Shown piece after piece: positions 48,379 to 57,600 of a stretch of DNA of 64,000 nt; position 1 is the stretch's first letter; each line of letters starts with the position of its first letter. Origin of the DNA: JBFONV01 sp040779335 (lineage in GTDB: Bacteria; Pseudomonadota; Gammaproteobacteria; Enterobacterales; Alteromonadaceae); contig JBFONV010000001.1 of assembly GCA_040779335.1 (NCBI GenBank), positions 868,001-932,000 of the forward strand. Reading direction: 5' to 3'. The notes below the pieces were generated by a model, which was given only the letters and a program-made list of their open reading frames with translations, was not told where the DNA came from and did not search any database. The position numbers and the translations under genes are program-made.

Positions 48379-51300
48379 ATGACAATAATTAACAATGCTA
48401 AATTTAGAACACGGAGCTTGGTCGCAATAATAAGCCTTGCTGCAACGGCAGGCCTTGCTGGGTGTGGTGGCGGTGTGGAAACCAAAACTGACTCAGCTAA
48501 AGTTGATCCACAGCAACCTGTATCTGATTGGGAAATGGTGTGGAGTGATGAATTTGATGGTGACGCGATTGATGCCAATAAATGGTCACATGAAGTAAAT
48601 TGCGACGGTGGTGGTAACCAGGAAAAACAATGTTACACCGACAGTCCGGAAAACTCATATGTTAGTGAAGGTACGCTGAAGATTGTTGCCTTACCTTCTG
48701 ACGATGCTGCTCTCCCATACACTTCTGCTCGTATGATAACTAAAAACAAAGCTGACTTTACATACGGTAGATTTGAAATGAAGGCTAAATTGCCAAGTGG
48801 ACAAGGCAGTTGGCCAGCATTTTGGATGTTGCCAACTGATGAAACTTATGGTGGTTGGCCTAAATCAGGTGAAATAGATATTGTTGAAAGCGTTAATTTA
48901 AAAACAGTAAACAGTGACGGTGCGGTTGAGAACAACGTGTACGGCACTTTGCATTACGGTAAAGAGTGGCCAGATAATGCTCAATCGGGTAAAGCGTATA
49001 GTTTACCTGATGGAGTTAACCCCGCAGACGATTTTCATACCTATGCGATTGAATGGCAAGAAGGTGAAATTCGCTGGTATATGGATGACTACTTATATGC
49101 AACACAACGTCAATCAAAAGTACGATATAACAGTAAAGATCAAGCTGTTGGCCTAGCCCATCAAGGCTGGTTTGCAGAATATTATGATGCAGTTACCGGT
49201 GAGTTAACAACTCATTGGGATACGGCTCCTTACGATCAACGGTTCTTTATGATTTTAAATTTTGCTGTTGGCGGAAGTTGGCCTGAAAACGTTAATAATT
49301 TGGGCATTGATGCTGCAGCTTTTGAAAATGGGCAAGCCTTTGAAATTGACTACGTTCGTGTTTATCAATGTAATCAAGACCGTGATACCGGCAAAGGTTG
49401 TGAAACAGTTCGTGCTGGATATGACAGCCTTGACGATGCCTTAGTTGAAGGCAAAGCGCCTATTCCACAACTACCGTCAGTAGCTGCTCCTGAAGATCTT
49501 GTTATTTTCTCTGGTACAATTAATCCTAACTGGCCTGCATGGGACTGTTGTGGTGGTTCAACACCGACAATTGTTGCAGATGCAGATAAAGGCGATGTAA
49601 TGGAATTTTCTGTTGGTGCCTCGCCGACGGTTAATGGTTTTATCTCAAGAGAAGCCTTTATTACTGATGAAGCAGGTAAACCAAGCCCATTTGATGCTTC
49701 TCCAGCGATAGCAACAGGCTCTGTTCGCTTTGATATGAAAGTAACATCAATGCCAAGCGATTCCGCTACTGATTGGCGTTTTAAAGTTGAAAGCTCAGAT
49801 GGTGCGACGGCAGTTGAAATGTCTTTAGCGGAAAGCTCAGAAGGCGCAGCTCCAGCAGCTGGCGAATGGCAAACTTATACTTATCCTTTACAAATGTTAG
49901 CTGATGCTGGCTTAGATATTAGTGCAATAGACGTCATTATGGTATTCCCTGCATGGGGTGCTGGTGAAGGCGCCGTATATACGATGACCAATGTTGAAAT
50001 TGACTCTGGCGTAAATACAGCTTCTCCTGAATTGGTAGTCTTTGAAGATGCACAAAACCCTAGTTGGCCAATATGGGACTGTTGTGGTGGCTCTACACCA
50101 ATTGTCGTAACTGATGAAGATGATACTCATGGCGCGGTAGCAGAGTTTGCTATTGGTGCAAGTCCAACAGTAATGGGCTTTATTTCAAGAGAAGGCAACA
50201 CCGATCAACCTGCACCATTTGATGCTACGGGTATTCTATCTAATGGCGTTATTCAATTTGATATGAAAGTAACTTCAATGCCAAACGATACTAGTGCTGA
50301 CTGGAAGTTTAAAGTTGAAGCGGATGGTGGTGCAACAGCGGTCGAATTATCGTTATCTGAAAGTGTTGAAGGTTCATCTCCTGTTGCAGGACAATGGCAA
50401 ACATACACGTTTAACTTAGCAGACTTAGCGAATGCTGGCTTAGATCCAAGTGCTATTGACGTATTGATGATATTCCCTGCATGGGGTACTGGTGAGGGTG
50501 CTGTTTATCGCGTTGATAATGTTAAAATTTATGATCCGAATGCTTCTAGTGGTTTCAATGGACACGTATTGTTTGATGATAAAGCGAAAGATCAGTGGAG
50601 TATTTGGGATTGTTGTGGCGGTTCAACACCAACGCTAGAAAACGATGATACTGAGCATGGTATTACTGCTGAGTTTGTTATTGGTGCATCACCAACCGTT
50701 ATGGGGTTATTGGCTGATGATGATGTTTACTTAGATGCATCAAGCTTGTTAGCTAATGGTGTTGTTCAATTTGAAATGAAAGTCCTTACTGCGCCTAATG
50801 ACGCAAACGCTGTTTGGAAATTCAAAATTGAAGCCGGTGATACTTCTTCTGCTGTAGAACTAGATCTTAGTGCAAGCCAAGAAGGTGCAGTACCAGCTGT
50901 TGGTGAATGGCAAACTTACACATACTCTTTAGAGAGCCTTTTTGATGCTGGTTTAGAAATTGATCAAATCGACGTCTTGATGGTTTTCCCTGCATGGGGC
51001 AGTGGTGAAGGTGCTGTTTATCGTTTAGATAATGTCATGATTTATGATCCTAGCAGTGTGCCAGCACCACAAGGGATAGTGATTTATGATGATGCTCAAC
51101 ATGCTGACTGGGCCATCTGGGATTGCTGTGGTGGTTCGACGCCAACAGAAGAACAAGATGATGCTGAACACAATATGGTTGCTGAATTTGTTATCGGGTC
51201 AGCACCAACGGTAATGGGATTCTTGGCGAGTGATGATGTTTATTACGATGCCAACGCTATCTTAGCAAACGGTGTTGTTACATTTGAAATGAAAGTAGTT

Positions 51301-51567
51301 AATGCACCTAATGATGCCGGTGCAGCTTGGAAATTTAAAATAGAATCAGGTGATGCAACGGCTGCAGTTGAACTCGGATTAAGCGATAGTCAAGAAGGTG
51401 TTGACCCAGTCGTTGGCGAGTGGCAAACGTACACATTCCCACTACAAGATTTATTCGATGCGGGACTTGATATTAGTGCTATCGATGTATTGATGGTTTT
51501 CCCTGCTTGGGGAACGGGTGAGGGCGCTGTTTATCGTATTGATAATGTAGCGATAACAGCTCAATAA
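48379..51567 (+). CDS. GH16 family laminarinase lipoprotein with four C-terminal WDCCGG repeats
   Basis: A 1062-residue exported lipoprotein; lipobox GLAGC with C29. The GH16 domain (about 45-335) has the catalytic set E165-I-D167-I-V-E170 and fits an endo-beta-1,3-glucanase. After a short linker, four repeats of about 170-178 residues fill the rest. Each begins near WDCCGGSTP and ends with (V/I)FPAWG-GEGAVY-(D/T)NV, resembling the galactose-binding-like domain found in ExoP-type glucan enzymes; they probably bind glucan. I chose the ATG at 48379 after a GGGGGAGA ribosome site; a TTG at 48367 is the other option. It is upstream of a SusC-like receptor. Confidence 0.9.
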   Translation: MTIINNAKFRTRSLVAIISLAATAGLAGCGGGVETKTDSAKVDPQQPVSDWEMVWSDEFDGDAIDANKWSHEVNCDGGGNQEKQCYTDSPENSYVSEGTLKIVALPSDDAALPYTSARMITKNKADFTYGRFEMKAKLPSGQGSWPAFWMLPTDETYGGWPKSGEIDIVESVNLKTVNSDGAVENNVYGTLHYGKEWPDNAQSGKAYSLPDGVNPADDFHTYAIEWQEGEIRWYMDDYLYATQRQSKVRYNSKDQAVGLAHQGWFAEYYDAVTGELTTHWDTAPYDQRFFMILNFAVGGSWPENVNNLGIDAAAFENGQAFEIDYVRVYQCNQDRDTGKGCETVRAGYDSLDDALVEGKAPIPQLPSVAAPEDLVIFSGTINPNWPAWDCCGGSTPTIVADADKGDVMEFSVGASPTVNGFISREAFITDEAGKPSPFDASPAIATGSVRFDMKVTSMPSDSATDWRFKVESSDGATAVEMSLAESSEGAAPAAGEWQTYTYPLQMLADAGLDISAIDVIMVFPAWGAGEGAVYTMTNVEIDSGVNTASPELVVFEDAQNPSWPIWDCCGGSTPIVVTDEDDTHGAVAEFAIGASPTVMGFISREGNTDQPAPFDATGILSNGVIQFDMKVTSMPNDTSADWKFKVEADGGATAVELSLSESVEGSSPVAGQWQTYTFNLADLANAGLDPSAIDVLMIFPAWGTGEGAVYRVDNVKIYDPNASSGFNGHVLFDDKAKDQWSIWDCCGGSTPTLENDDTEHGITAEFVIGASPTVMGLLADDDVYLDASSLLANGVVQFEMKVLTAPNDANAVWKFKIEAGDTSSAVELDLSASQEGAVPAVGEWQTYTYSLESLFDAGLEIDQIDVLMVFPAWGSGEGAVYRLDNVMIYDPSSVPAPQGIVIYDDAQHADWAIWDCCGGSTPTEEQDDAEHNMVAEFVIGSAPTVMGFLASDDVYYDANAILANGVVTFEMKVVNAPNDAGAAWKFKIESGDATAAVELGLSDSQEGVDPVVGEWQTYTFPLQDLFDAGLDISAIDVLMVFPAWGTGEGAVYRIDNVAITAQ
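49486..51564 (+). repeat. four protein-level repeats of about 530 bp in the laminarinase gene
   Basis: The WDCCGG codons begin near 49540, 50074, 50604 and 51118, a spacing of 534, 530 and 514 bases. The copies share long stretches but differ at many sites, so duplication is not very recent. Confidence 0.85.
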
Positions 51568-51589
51568 TCTCGTTAATTAAAAATGTTAC

Positions 51590-51622
51590 GCGGTACTTGT
51601 TTTAAACAGTATCGCAGTTTTT
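51590..51622 (+). terminator. hairpin after the laminarinase gene
   Basis: GCGGTACTTGTTT and AAACAGTATCGC pair imperfectly at 51590-51615, with five Ts at 51618-51622. It may give partial termination before the receptor gene. Confidence 0.5.
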
Positions 51623-51650
51623 AAAACTAATTTAAGAAAGTAGGGTAAAC

Positions 51651-54647
51651 ATGAAACATTTAAATTTTTCTAAAAAACGCTTAGCCGTATATATATCAGC
51701 AGCATTAACTGCTGGATTGAGTACAAACATAATGGCGGAAGAAGCCGCTGCAAATGAAACCAAAGAGCAAGAAATTGAAGTTATTACTGTTACAGGTATT
51801 AAAGGAAGCTTACTTCGTTCGATGGATTTGAAAAGAAATACGTCAGGTGTAATGGATGCTATTTCATCAGAAGAAATGGGTAAGTTTCCAGATACTAACT
51901 TAGCCGAATCATTACAGCGCATTACAGGGGTTTCGGTTAGCCGTGAAAATGGTGAAGGTAGTCAAATTACCGTCCGTGGTTTTGGTCCCCAATTTAACAT
52001 GGTAACGCTCAATGGTCGTCAGATGGCCGGTACCGGTTTTACTCGTTCGTTTAATTTTGAAAACCTATCATCTGAAGGTGTCAGTACATTAGAAGTATAT
52101 AAATCCGCGCGTGCAGATGTGCCAACTGGTGGATTGGGCGCGACAGTGAACATTGTTACTTCTAAGCCATTTCAAAATAGAGGCGAAAAATTCTCCTTTA
52201 TGGCAAAAGGAATACACGACACTTCTGTGGAAGCCGGAGATGATCTAACACCAGAAATTGCAGGGATTTATAGTAATACCTTCGATGATGACAGGTTTGG
52301 TGTCTCGGCAAATTTCTCATACCAACGCAGAGATTTTCAACGACAATCCGCCAATGTGCGTTCGTGGATTGTTGATCCGTCTTTGACAGTTGATGATGAA
52401 AACATTATTGATAATCGACCGATGGATGCAGATGGAAATGCAATTCCTATGTTTACGGATGAAAATGGTGAGCTCACTACTGCCTCTTTCTTCCCGCAAG
52501 AAATAAGTTTTGCTAAGGACGATGTCGAGCGTGAACGTACCAATGCACAGATAACTTTTCAATTTGCAGCAACAGATGACTTGATTTTCACACTTGATCA
52601 CACCATAAGTAATGCAGTAACAGGAAACAACTCCCTTTCTTGGGGGATGTGGAATGGCTCATTTGGTGGTAATGCAAATTCCTATGAGTTAGATGAAAAT
52701 GGTACTGCAATTTACTATAACTCTGCGGGCGATGATGGCTCATTTACCTCATTTCGTGAAACGACTGAAGTAGATTCCGCAGCGACGGGGTTTAATGTTG
52801 AATGGTTTGCTACTGATAATTTAAGTTTTAATTTTGATGCACATACGTCAAAAACCACAACTGATAATGGCATGGATTCTGGGCTTGGCGCTAATGCCAG
52901 AATAATCTTGGGTTCTGCAGATTTAGCAAACAAAGAATATTTCTTTAGAGAAGGTGATATTCCTGGATACAATATTAATTGGAATAACGGCTCTCAAGAA
53001 GTAGCTCCGAATCAAATAGGCTCCAATTTCAGTATCTTTACCAGAACACCGGGCGAATCTGAAGTATCTCAAGTTCAATTTGATGGAACATGGTTAGTTG
53101 AATACGATTTCGGATTACGGACAGTTAAATTTGGTACCGCCTATACTAAGCAATCGTTAAGTGGTTGGGGGGGATCAAACAATGCCAATGCGCCGGGCTT
53201 TAATAATGGTACCTTTGCTGAAATCTTCCCTGATGGCATGTTTGAGCGAGTTGATCTTAGTGATTTCCTCGATGAATTCTCTTTTGGTTCTGGCGGTGTT
53301 GCACCTGGTTATGCTTACACGTTTGACTTAGATGAAGCCTTTAGCAGACAGCTTGCCTATTTGACATCAGATGTTATTGGCAGTGACGTGTATCAAGTAG
53401 GAAGTTTTGGTAGTGATAAATTCCCTATCAACAAAATTGAAGAAGAAACTATTAGTTTATATGTTTCAACAGAATGGGAATTTGAAATCAGCGACTATTA
53501 CGTTGAAGTCAATTTAGGTGTTCGTTATGAAGAGACCGACATCGTCAGTCCTGCAAAGAGTAAAGTTGCAGAACTTGTCTACTGGGCTGGTGGCTCTGAG
53601 TGGTTAACACAGTTTGCCAGTGGTGGTGAATTTGTTGAAGTTGACTTTGAAGGTAACTATGATTTGCTATTACCTATGTTAGACATAAAAGTTGATCTAA
53701 ATGATGATTTAGTTGCACGGGCATCTTGGGGACAAACAATCACCAGACCTGGACTTGGTGATATGCTTGGAAACCTTAGCTTGACGCCTTCACCCAAACT
53801 TGGTTCTAGAAGTGGTAGTCGAGGTAATCCGAATTTGAAACCATTCAAATCAACTAACTTTGATCTCAGTCTTGAGTATTACTATGGTGAAGCCAGCTAC
53901 GCATCAATTGGTTTGTTCTGGAAAGATGTTGATGACTGGATTGACAATTCAAATGTTACGACTACATATGATGGATTGCACGATGTCTATTTAGGTCAAC
54001 GTTGGAATAATGCCGTTGAAGCCATATTAGCACGGGGTGAGCAAGCGACTGATGCAGCGATATACAATGAGATTGTTGCTAATGGTGTAGGTATTGGTGA
54101 GAACAATCGAATTTTACCAGATGCTGCTACAGACCCGTTGATTGAGTGGGATATTAGTTCTCCAGAGAATGTTGGCACACGTAAAGTTAATGGTATTGAA
54201 GTAGCGATTCAGCATTTGTTTGGCGACAGCGGATTTGGTGTCGGTTTTAATGCAACCTATGTTGATGGTGATGTTGAATACGATAACTATGTTCTAGCTT
54301 CTCAAGCCGTACTTCCTGGGTTGAGTGATTCAGCTAACTTACAAGGTTTTTATGAGAAAGACGGTTTGTCGGTAAAACTTACTGGCGCATGGCGTGATCA
54401 ATATTTAATTGGACAAGGTCTGCCTGATTCCGGTGCTACTGCTCCTCCGCAATATGCTGATGACTTTCTTCAATGGGATTTAAGTGTTAACTACGATATC
54501 AATGAGAGCATGACCGTGTTCTTTGAAGGTGTTAACTTAACTAATGAAACTGAACGCCAATTTAGTCGTTTCGAGAGCCAATTTCTGGAAGCAAATCAGT
54601 ATGGCCCAAGATACGTGCTAGGCTTCAGATACACCATGGATAATTAA
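51651..54647 (+). CDS. TonB-dependent receptor, carbohydrate type (TonB-Xanth-Caul-like)
   Basis: A 998-residue outer-membrane receptor. A signal peptide (about 1-29, ending IMAEE) is followed by a TonB box-like EVITVTGIK, then a plug with the KFPDTNLAESLQRITGVS pattern of the TIGR01782 receptors and the ADVPTGGLGATVNI signature, then a barrel ending in YVLGFRYTMDN. TIGR01782-type receptors import sugars in marine and plant-associated bacteria. Its place directly after a GH16 laminarinase points to laminarin oligosaccharides as ligand. Energy would come from a TonB system such as the one at 24.5-28.2 kb. Confidence 0.92.
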   Translation: MKHLNFSKKRLAVYISAALTAGLSTNIMAEEAAANETKEQEIEVITVTGIKGSLLRSMDLKRNTSGVMDAISSEEMGKFPDTNLAESLQRITGVSVSRENGEGSQITVRGFGPQFNMVTLNGRQMAGTGFTRSFNFENLSSEGVSTLEVYKSARADVPTGGLGATVNIVTSKPFQNRGEKFSFMAKGIHDTSVEAGDDLTPEIAGIYSNTFDDDRFGVSANFSYQRRDFQRQSANVRSWIVDPSLTVDDENIIDNRPMDADGNAIPMFTDENGELTTASFFPQEISFAKDDVERERTNAQITFQFAATDDLIFTLDHTISNAVTGNNSLSWGMWNGSFGGNANSYELDENGTAIYYNSAGDDGSFTSFRETTEVDSAATGFNVEWFATDNLSFNFDAHTSKTTTDNGMDSGLGANARIILGSADLANKEYFFREGDIPGYNINWNNGSQEVAPNQIGSNFSIFTRTPGESEVSQVQFDGTWLVEYDFGLRTVKFGTAYTKQSLSGWGGSNNANAPGFNNGTFAEIFPDGMFERVDLSDFLDEFSFGSGGVAPGYAYTFDLDEAFSRQLAYLTSDVIGSDVYQVGSFGSDKFPINKIEEETISLYVSTEWEFEISDYYVEVNLGVRYEETDIVSPAKSKVAELVYWAGGSEWLTQFASGGEFVEVDFEGNYDLLLPMLDIKVDLNDDLVARASWGQTITRPGLGDMLGNLSLTPSPKLGSRSGSRGNPNLKPFKSTNFDLSLEYYYGEASYASIGLFWKDVDDWIDNSNVTTTYDGLHDVYLGQRWNNAVEAILARGEQATDAAIYNEIVANGVGIGENNRILPDAATDPLIEWDISSPENVGTRKVNGIEVAIQHLFGDSGFGVGFNATYVDGDVEYDNYVLASQAVLPGLSDSANLQGFYEKDGLSVKLTGAWRDQYLIGQGLPDSGATAPPQYADDFLQWDLSVNYDINESMTVFFEGVNLTNETERQFSRFESQFLEANQYGPRYVLGFRYTMDN

Positions 54648-54974
54648 CCATCATCTACATTAGAGCTGCTTGTTTATATGAGCAGCTTTGTTGATGTGTG
54701 TATTAATGCAGCCTTTGATTGTAACGAAAAGCCATATTTATCCGCGGAAGTTGATCAGCGGATAATTATGGCCACTGTTAAAGCTTAACTGCTAGATATG
54801 GTTTCAACTATAAGCGCAGTTTAAAAAGCGCGTAGAGAGCAAACATTAAATAGGCCTATATTGTTTTTTCGATATAGGCCTATTCCTTTTATATCCAAAC
54901 CCTACTTTTGTAACCCCTTGTTTTATTGGTTTTTTTTGTTGACGATGTTTAGGCCTAGCTTAATGAGATGTAAA
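54648..54974. other. intergenic region between the receptor and CotH genes
   Basis: About 330 bases. It contains a weak hairpin at 54664-54687 (AGCTGCT/AGCAGCT) and a perfect 13-bp inverted repeat AATAGGCCTATAT / ATATAGGCCTATT (54849-54861 with 54872-54884). The second could be a terminator or an operator for the CotH gene. Confidence 0.45.
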
Positions 54975-56588
54975 ATGAACCATTTTAAATTATTGAATAT
55001 CAGCCATATAAGTTGCTTGGTATTAGAAAAAATTGAACATACGATTAAAGTTAGTTTCGTTTTATTTATGCTGCTAAGCATGGTTTTTATTACGGCTTGT
55101 GGTGGCGGTTCAGAGACAGTATTGGAAATTGAACCACCCGCTATTACAGAGCCAGATCCCATTGTAGAGGGGACAAATTTAAGTCAGCTTGCTTTTTTAA
55201 CCGTACATAATCCTGATCTTAATAATGATATTTATTTAAACATCAACAACAATCTCATTACTGGAAGGGTAGGAAGTAATGCTGGTGTTGATGGGCTGGT
55301 TGCTACCTTTACTCATGATGGCGCTGAAATTAATGTTAATGATGTTATTCAAGAAAATAGTTCAACAGCTAATGATTTTACCAATATCGTTACTTATACC
55401 GTAAAAACAAGTGCGGGCTCCCAAGAAAGCTATCAAGTCGATCTAACTAAATTTACCGGCCTCCCCATCGTTTATCTTTCAACGAACAATGGTGCATCTA
55501 TTGAATCTAAGGAAGATTATGTTGCTGGTAGTGTTTTATTAGACGGGGGCAGGCATGTAGATAGTATGCCGCAAGCAGCAATGAAAATTAGAGGTCGAGG
55601 CAACTCAACTTGGTATACTCATCCTAAAAAGCCTTTTCAAATGAAGTTTGATAATAAAACTTCATTTTTAGACATGCCTGCTGACAAAAAGTGGCTATTT
55701 CTTGCCGAGTACTCTGATAAAACCATGCTTAGAAATCGTATAGCATTTGAGATGGGATATATTAGTCAGCTCGACTGGACACCACAAAGTGCTTTTGCCG
55801 AGGTCTATCTTAATGAGGAATATAATGGCACTTATAACATTACGCAAAAGGTTGAAGTTTCTAATAATCGCTTAGCATTGGGTGATGCGGGATACTTACT
55901 CGAAATAGATCAGTTGGATAGACTTGACGCTGATGATGTTTATTTTTATACAGGAAATTTCTTGATCAACATAAAAGAGCCAGAACTTGATTTGGGCAGT
56001 ACCGAGTATAACTATGTAAAAAATTTACTAAATGAATTTGAAACTGTTTTACACAGCGCCCAGTTTACAGATCCAGCTTCAGGCTATGCCAAATATATTG
56101 ATATTTATAGTTTTATTGATTGGTTTTTGATCAGTGAAATTACTAAAAATGTTGACTCTAAATTTTATTCAAGCATCTATCTAAATGTCATACCGGGTGA
56201 AAAAATAAAAATGGGCCCGCTTTGGGATTTCGATTTATCCTTTGGAAATGTTGACTATGCGGATAGTCAGTATGCAACAGGGTTTTGGGTAAAAGATCAT
56301 CCTTGGTATACAAGGCTTTTTCAAGACCCTGAATTTGTCGATAAAATTAATGAACGTTTTGCTTACTTTAGAAATAATCAGAATTACATCCTAGATAAAA
56401 TTGATCAGCAAGCGAATGCCCTAAAGTGGGCGCAACAGGAAAACGATAATAGATGGCAAACGATTGGTGTTTATGTGTGGCCAAACCCAGTCGTATTTAG
56501 TACCTATGGTGAAGAGGTAGCGCACCTGAAAAGTTGGTATATAAAACGTATGAATTGGTTAGAGAGCGCGTTTAATAATTTAAAATAA
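54975..56588 (+). CDS. CotH kinase family lipoprotein in the glucan locus
   Basis: A protein of about 537 residues from the ATG at 54975, with a lipobox in MVFITACGGG (the Cys is about 42 residues in). A small beta-rich domain (about 60-170) precedes a CotH domain (about 175-520) with the marks KIRGRGNSTW, KKPFQMKF, KKWLFLAEYSDKTMLRNR and MGPLWDFDLSFGN. It should act at the cell surface, perhaps as a protein kinase. The signal peptide begins late; ATGs at 54945 and 54963 are alternatives, and the frame opens at 54861 inside a palindrome. It is unusual to find CotH between a TonB receptor and a GH16 gene. Confidence 0.82.
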   Translation: MNHFKLLNISHISCLVLEKIEHTIKVSFVLFMLLSMVFITACGGGSETVLEIEPPAITEPDPIVEGTNLSQLAFLTVHNPDLNNDIYLNINNNLITGRVGSNAGVDGLVATFTHDGAEINVNDVIQENSSTANDFTNIVTYTVKTSAGSQESYQVDLTKFTGLPIVYLSTNNGASIESKEDYVAGSVLLDGGRHVDSMPQAAMKIRGRGNSTWYTHPKKPFQMKFDNKTSFLDMPADKKWLFLAEYSDKTMLRNRIAFEMGYISQLDWTPQSAFAEVYLNEEYNGTYNITQKVEVSNNRLALGDAGYLLEIDQLDRLDADDVYFYTGNFLINIKEPELDLGSTEYNYVKNLLNEFETVLHSAQFTDPASGYAKYIDIYSFIDWFLISEITKNVDSKFYSSIYLNVIPGEKIKMGPLWDFDLSFGNVDYADSQYATGFWVKDHPWYTRLFQDPEFVDKINERFAYFRNNQNYILDKIDQQANALKWAQQENDNRWQTIGVYVWPNPVVFSTYGEEVAHLKSWYIKRMNWLESAFNNLK

Positions 56589-56620
56589 TATTAAGGGATG
56601 CGATAAGCATCCCTATTATT
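56586..56620. terminator. bidirectional terminator between CotH and GH16 genes
   Basis: GGGATGC (56595-56601) and GCATCCC (56607-56613) pair perfectly, and AATAATA/TATTATT extend the stem. It lies between two convergent genes. Confidence 0.6.
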
Positions 56621-56662
56621 GATATTTAAGGAGAGTGACGCGAAGCTGTTAATACCATGCTT

Positions 56663-57526
56663 CTAATACCATGCTTCGTGCTTTACCCAATCGACTTCCA
56701 TAACCCAGTCTGCCGTCATGGGCGAATCATTAATCTTGGCAAAATTTAAGATGGCGAAGAAGGGCTCAGCTAGTTTATCTGCTTCACCAGGGAGTCGATA
56801 TACTTCAACCTCATTTAGACGAAAGATAACATCATCACCAGCCCATTCCACCGAGTAATCATTGTATTCCTCCAGCTTAGCTTCTTGAACCAACATCAAC
56901 GCTTGCCAATCTCCGCCTCCGCATTTGCCATTACTTTTAATGGCTCTTGCTGCATAATGATCTGGGCCGCCATCGCTGTGATGCTCAAAGATATCAATTT
57001 CACCTGAACCTACCATTGGCCAACAAATGTTTTCATCAGGCTCTTGCACTGGTGGCTCATTATTTCGAGCGCCGAGTAGCCACCATGCCGGGAACATGCC
57101 TGATTGACCACTATTTTCGACTTTTAAGCGCGCGGTCCACTTGCCCTTAACAAATTCCTTGAGGTTCTTAGACGCGATTCGACCTGCAACATATTGAGTA
57201 TCTGGATGTTGCTTGCCATGTTTATCAAAATTGTCACAACTGCGTTTTTCACCAGTATCGACAACTTTAAGCTTGATAGTACCATTGCTTACTTCACGCG
57301 TACCAAACTGGTTGTCTGGAACATAACATTGGTCCTCATTATTAACCCAAATACGTTGATCTTGCCAATTTTCAGGGTTAAACGTATCAAAGTCATCGAA
57401 AAAATCGACATGCCAACCGCTCGCAGTATGTTGTTGCTTATTTAGCTCGTTGGTTGCCATATCGGCAGAGCATGCACTCAGCAGTAGAGCTGATGCGAGT
57501 GGGACCAGAGTTAAAGTGGACTTCAT
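56663..57526 (-). CDS. GH16 family glycosidase lipoprotein
   Basis: A 287-residue single-domain GH16 enzyme with a lipobox (LLSAC, C19). The catalytic motif is E176-I-D178-I-F-E181 in GSGEIDIFEH. The sequence WTARLKVENSGQSGMFPAWWLLG and the late VEWAGDDVIFRLNEVEVYR fit a beta-glucan or galactan endo-hydrolase; laminarin is favoured by the neighbourhood. It is followed by, and probably co-transcribed with, no other gene; the exported GH3 lies 75 bases upstream on the same strand. A 14-bp tandem duplication covers the stop codon. Confidence 0.88.
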   Translation of the reverse strand: MKSTLTLVPLASALLLSACSADMATNELNKQQHTASGWHVDFFDDFDTFNPENWQDQRIWVNNEDQCYVPDNQFGTREVSNGTIKLKVVDTGEKRSCDNFDKHGKQHPDTQYVAGRIASKNLKEFVKGKWTARLKVENSGQSGMFPAWWLLGARNNEPPVQEPDENICWPMVGSGEIDIFEHHSDGGPDHYAARAIKSNGKCGGGDWQALMLVQEAKLEEYNDYSVEWAGDDVIFRLNEVEVYRLPGEADKLAEPFFAILNFAKINDSPMTADWVMEVDWVKHEAWY

Positions 57527-57600
57527 GTTTCCTCCAAGAGTGTTAAGTACTTATTTTTATTAGGTAAAGGTGGTTATGTAATGTGTATATCTATGTGACT

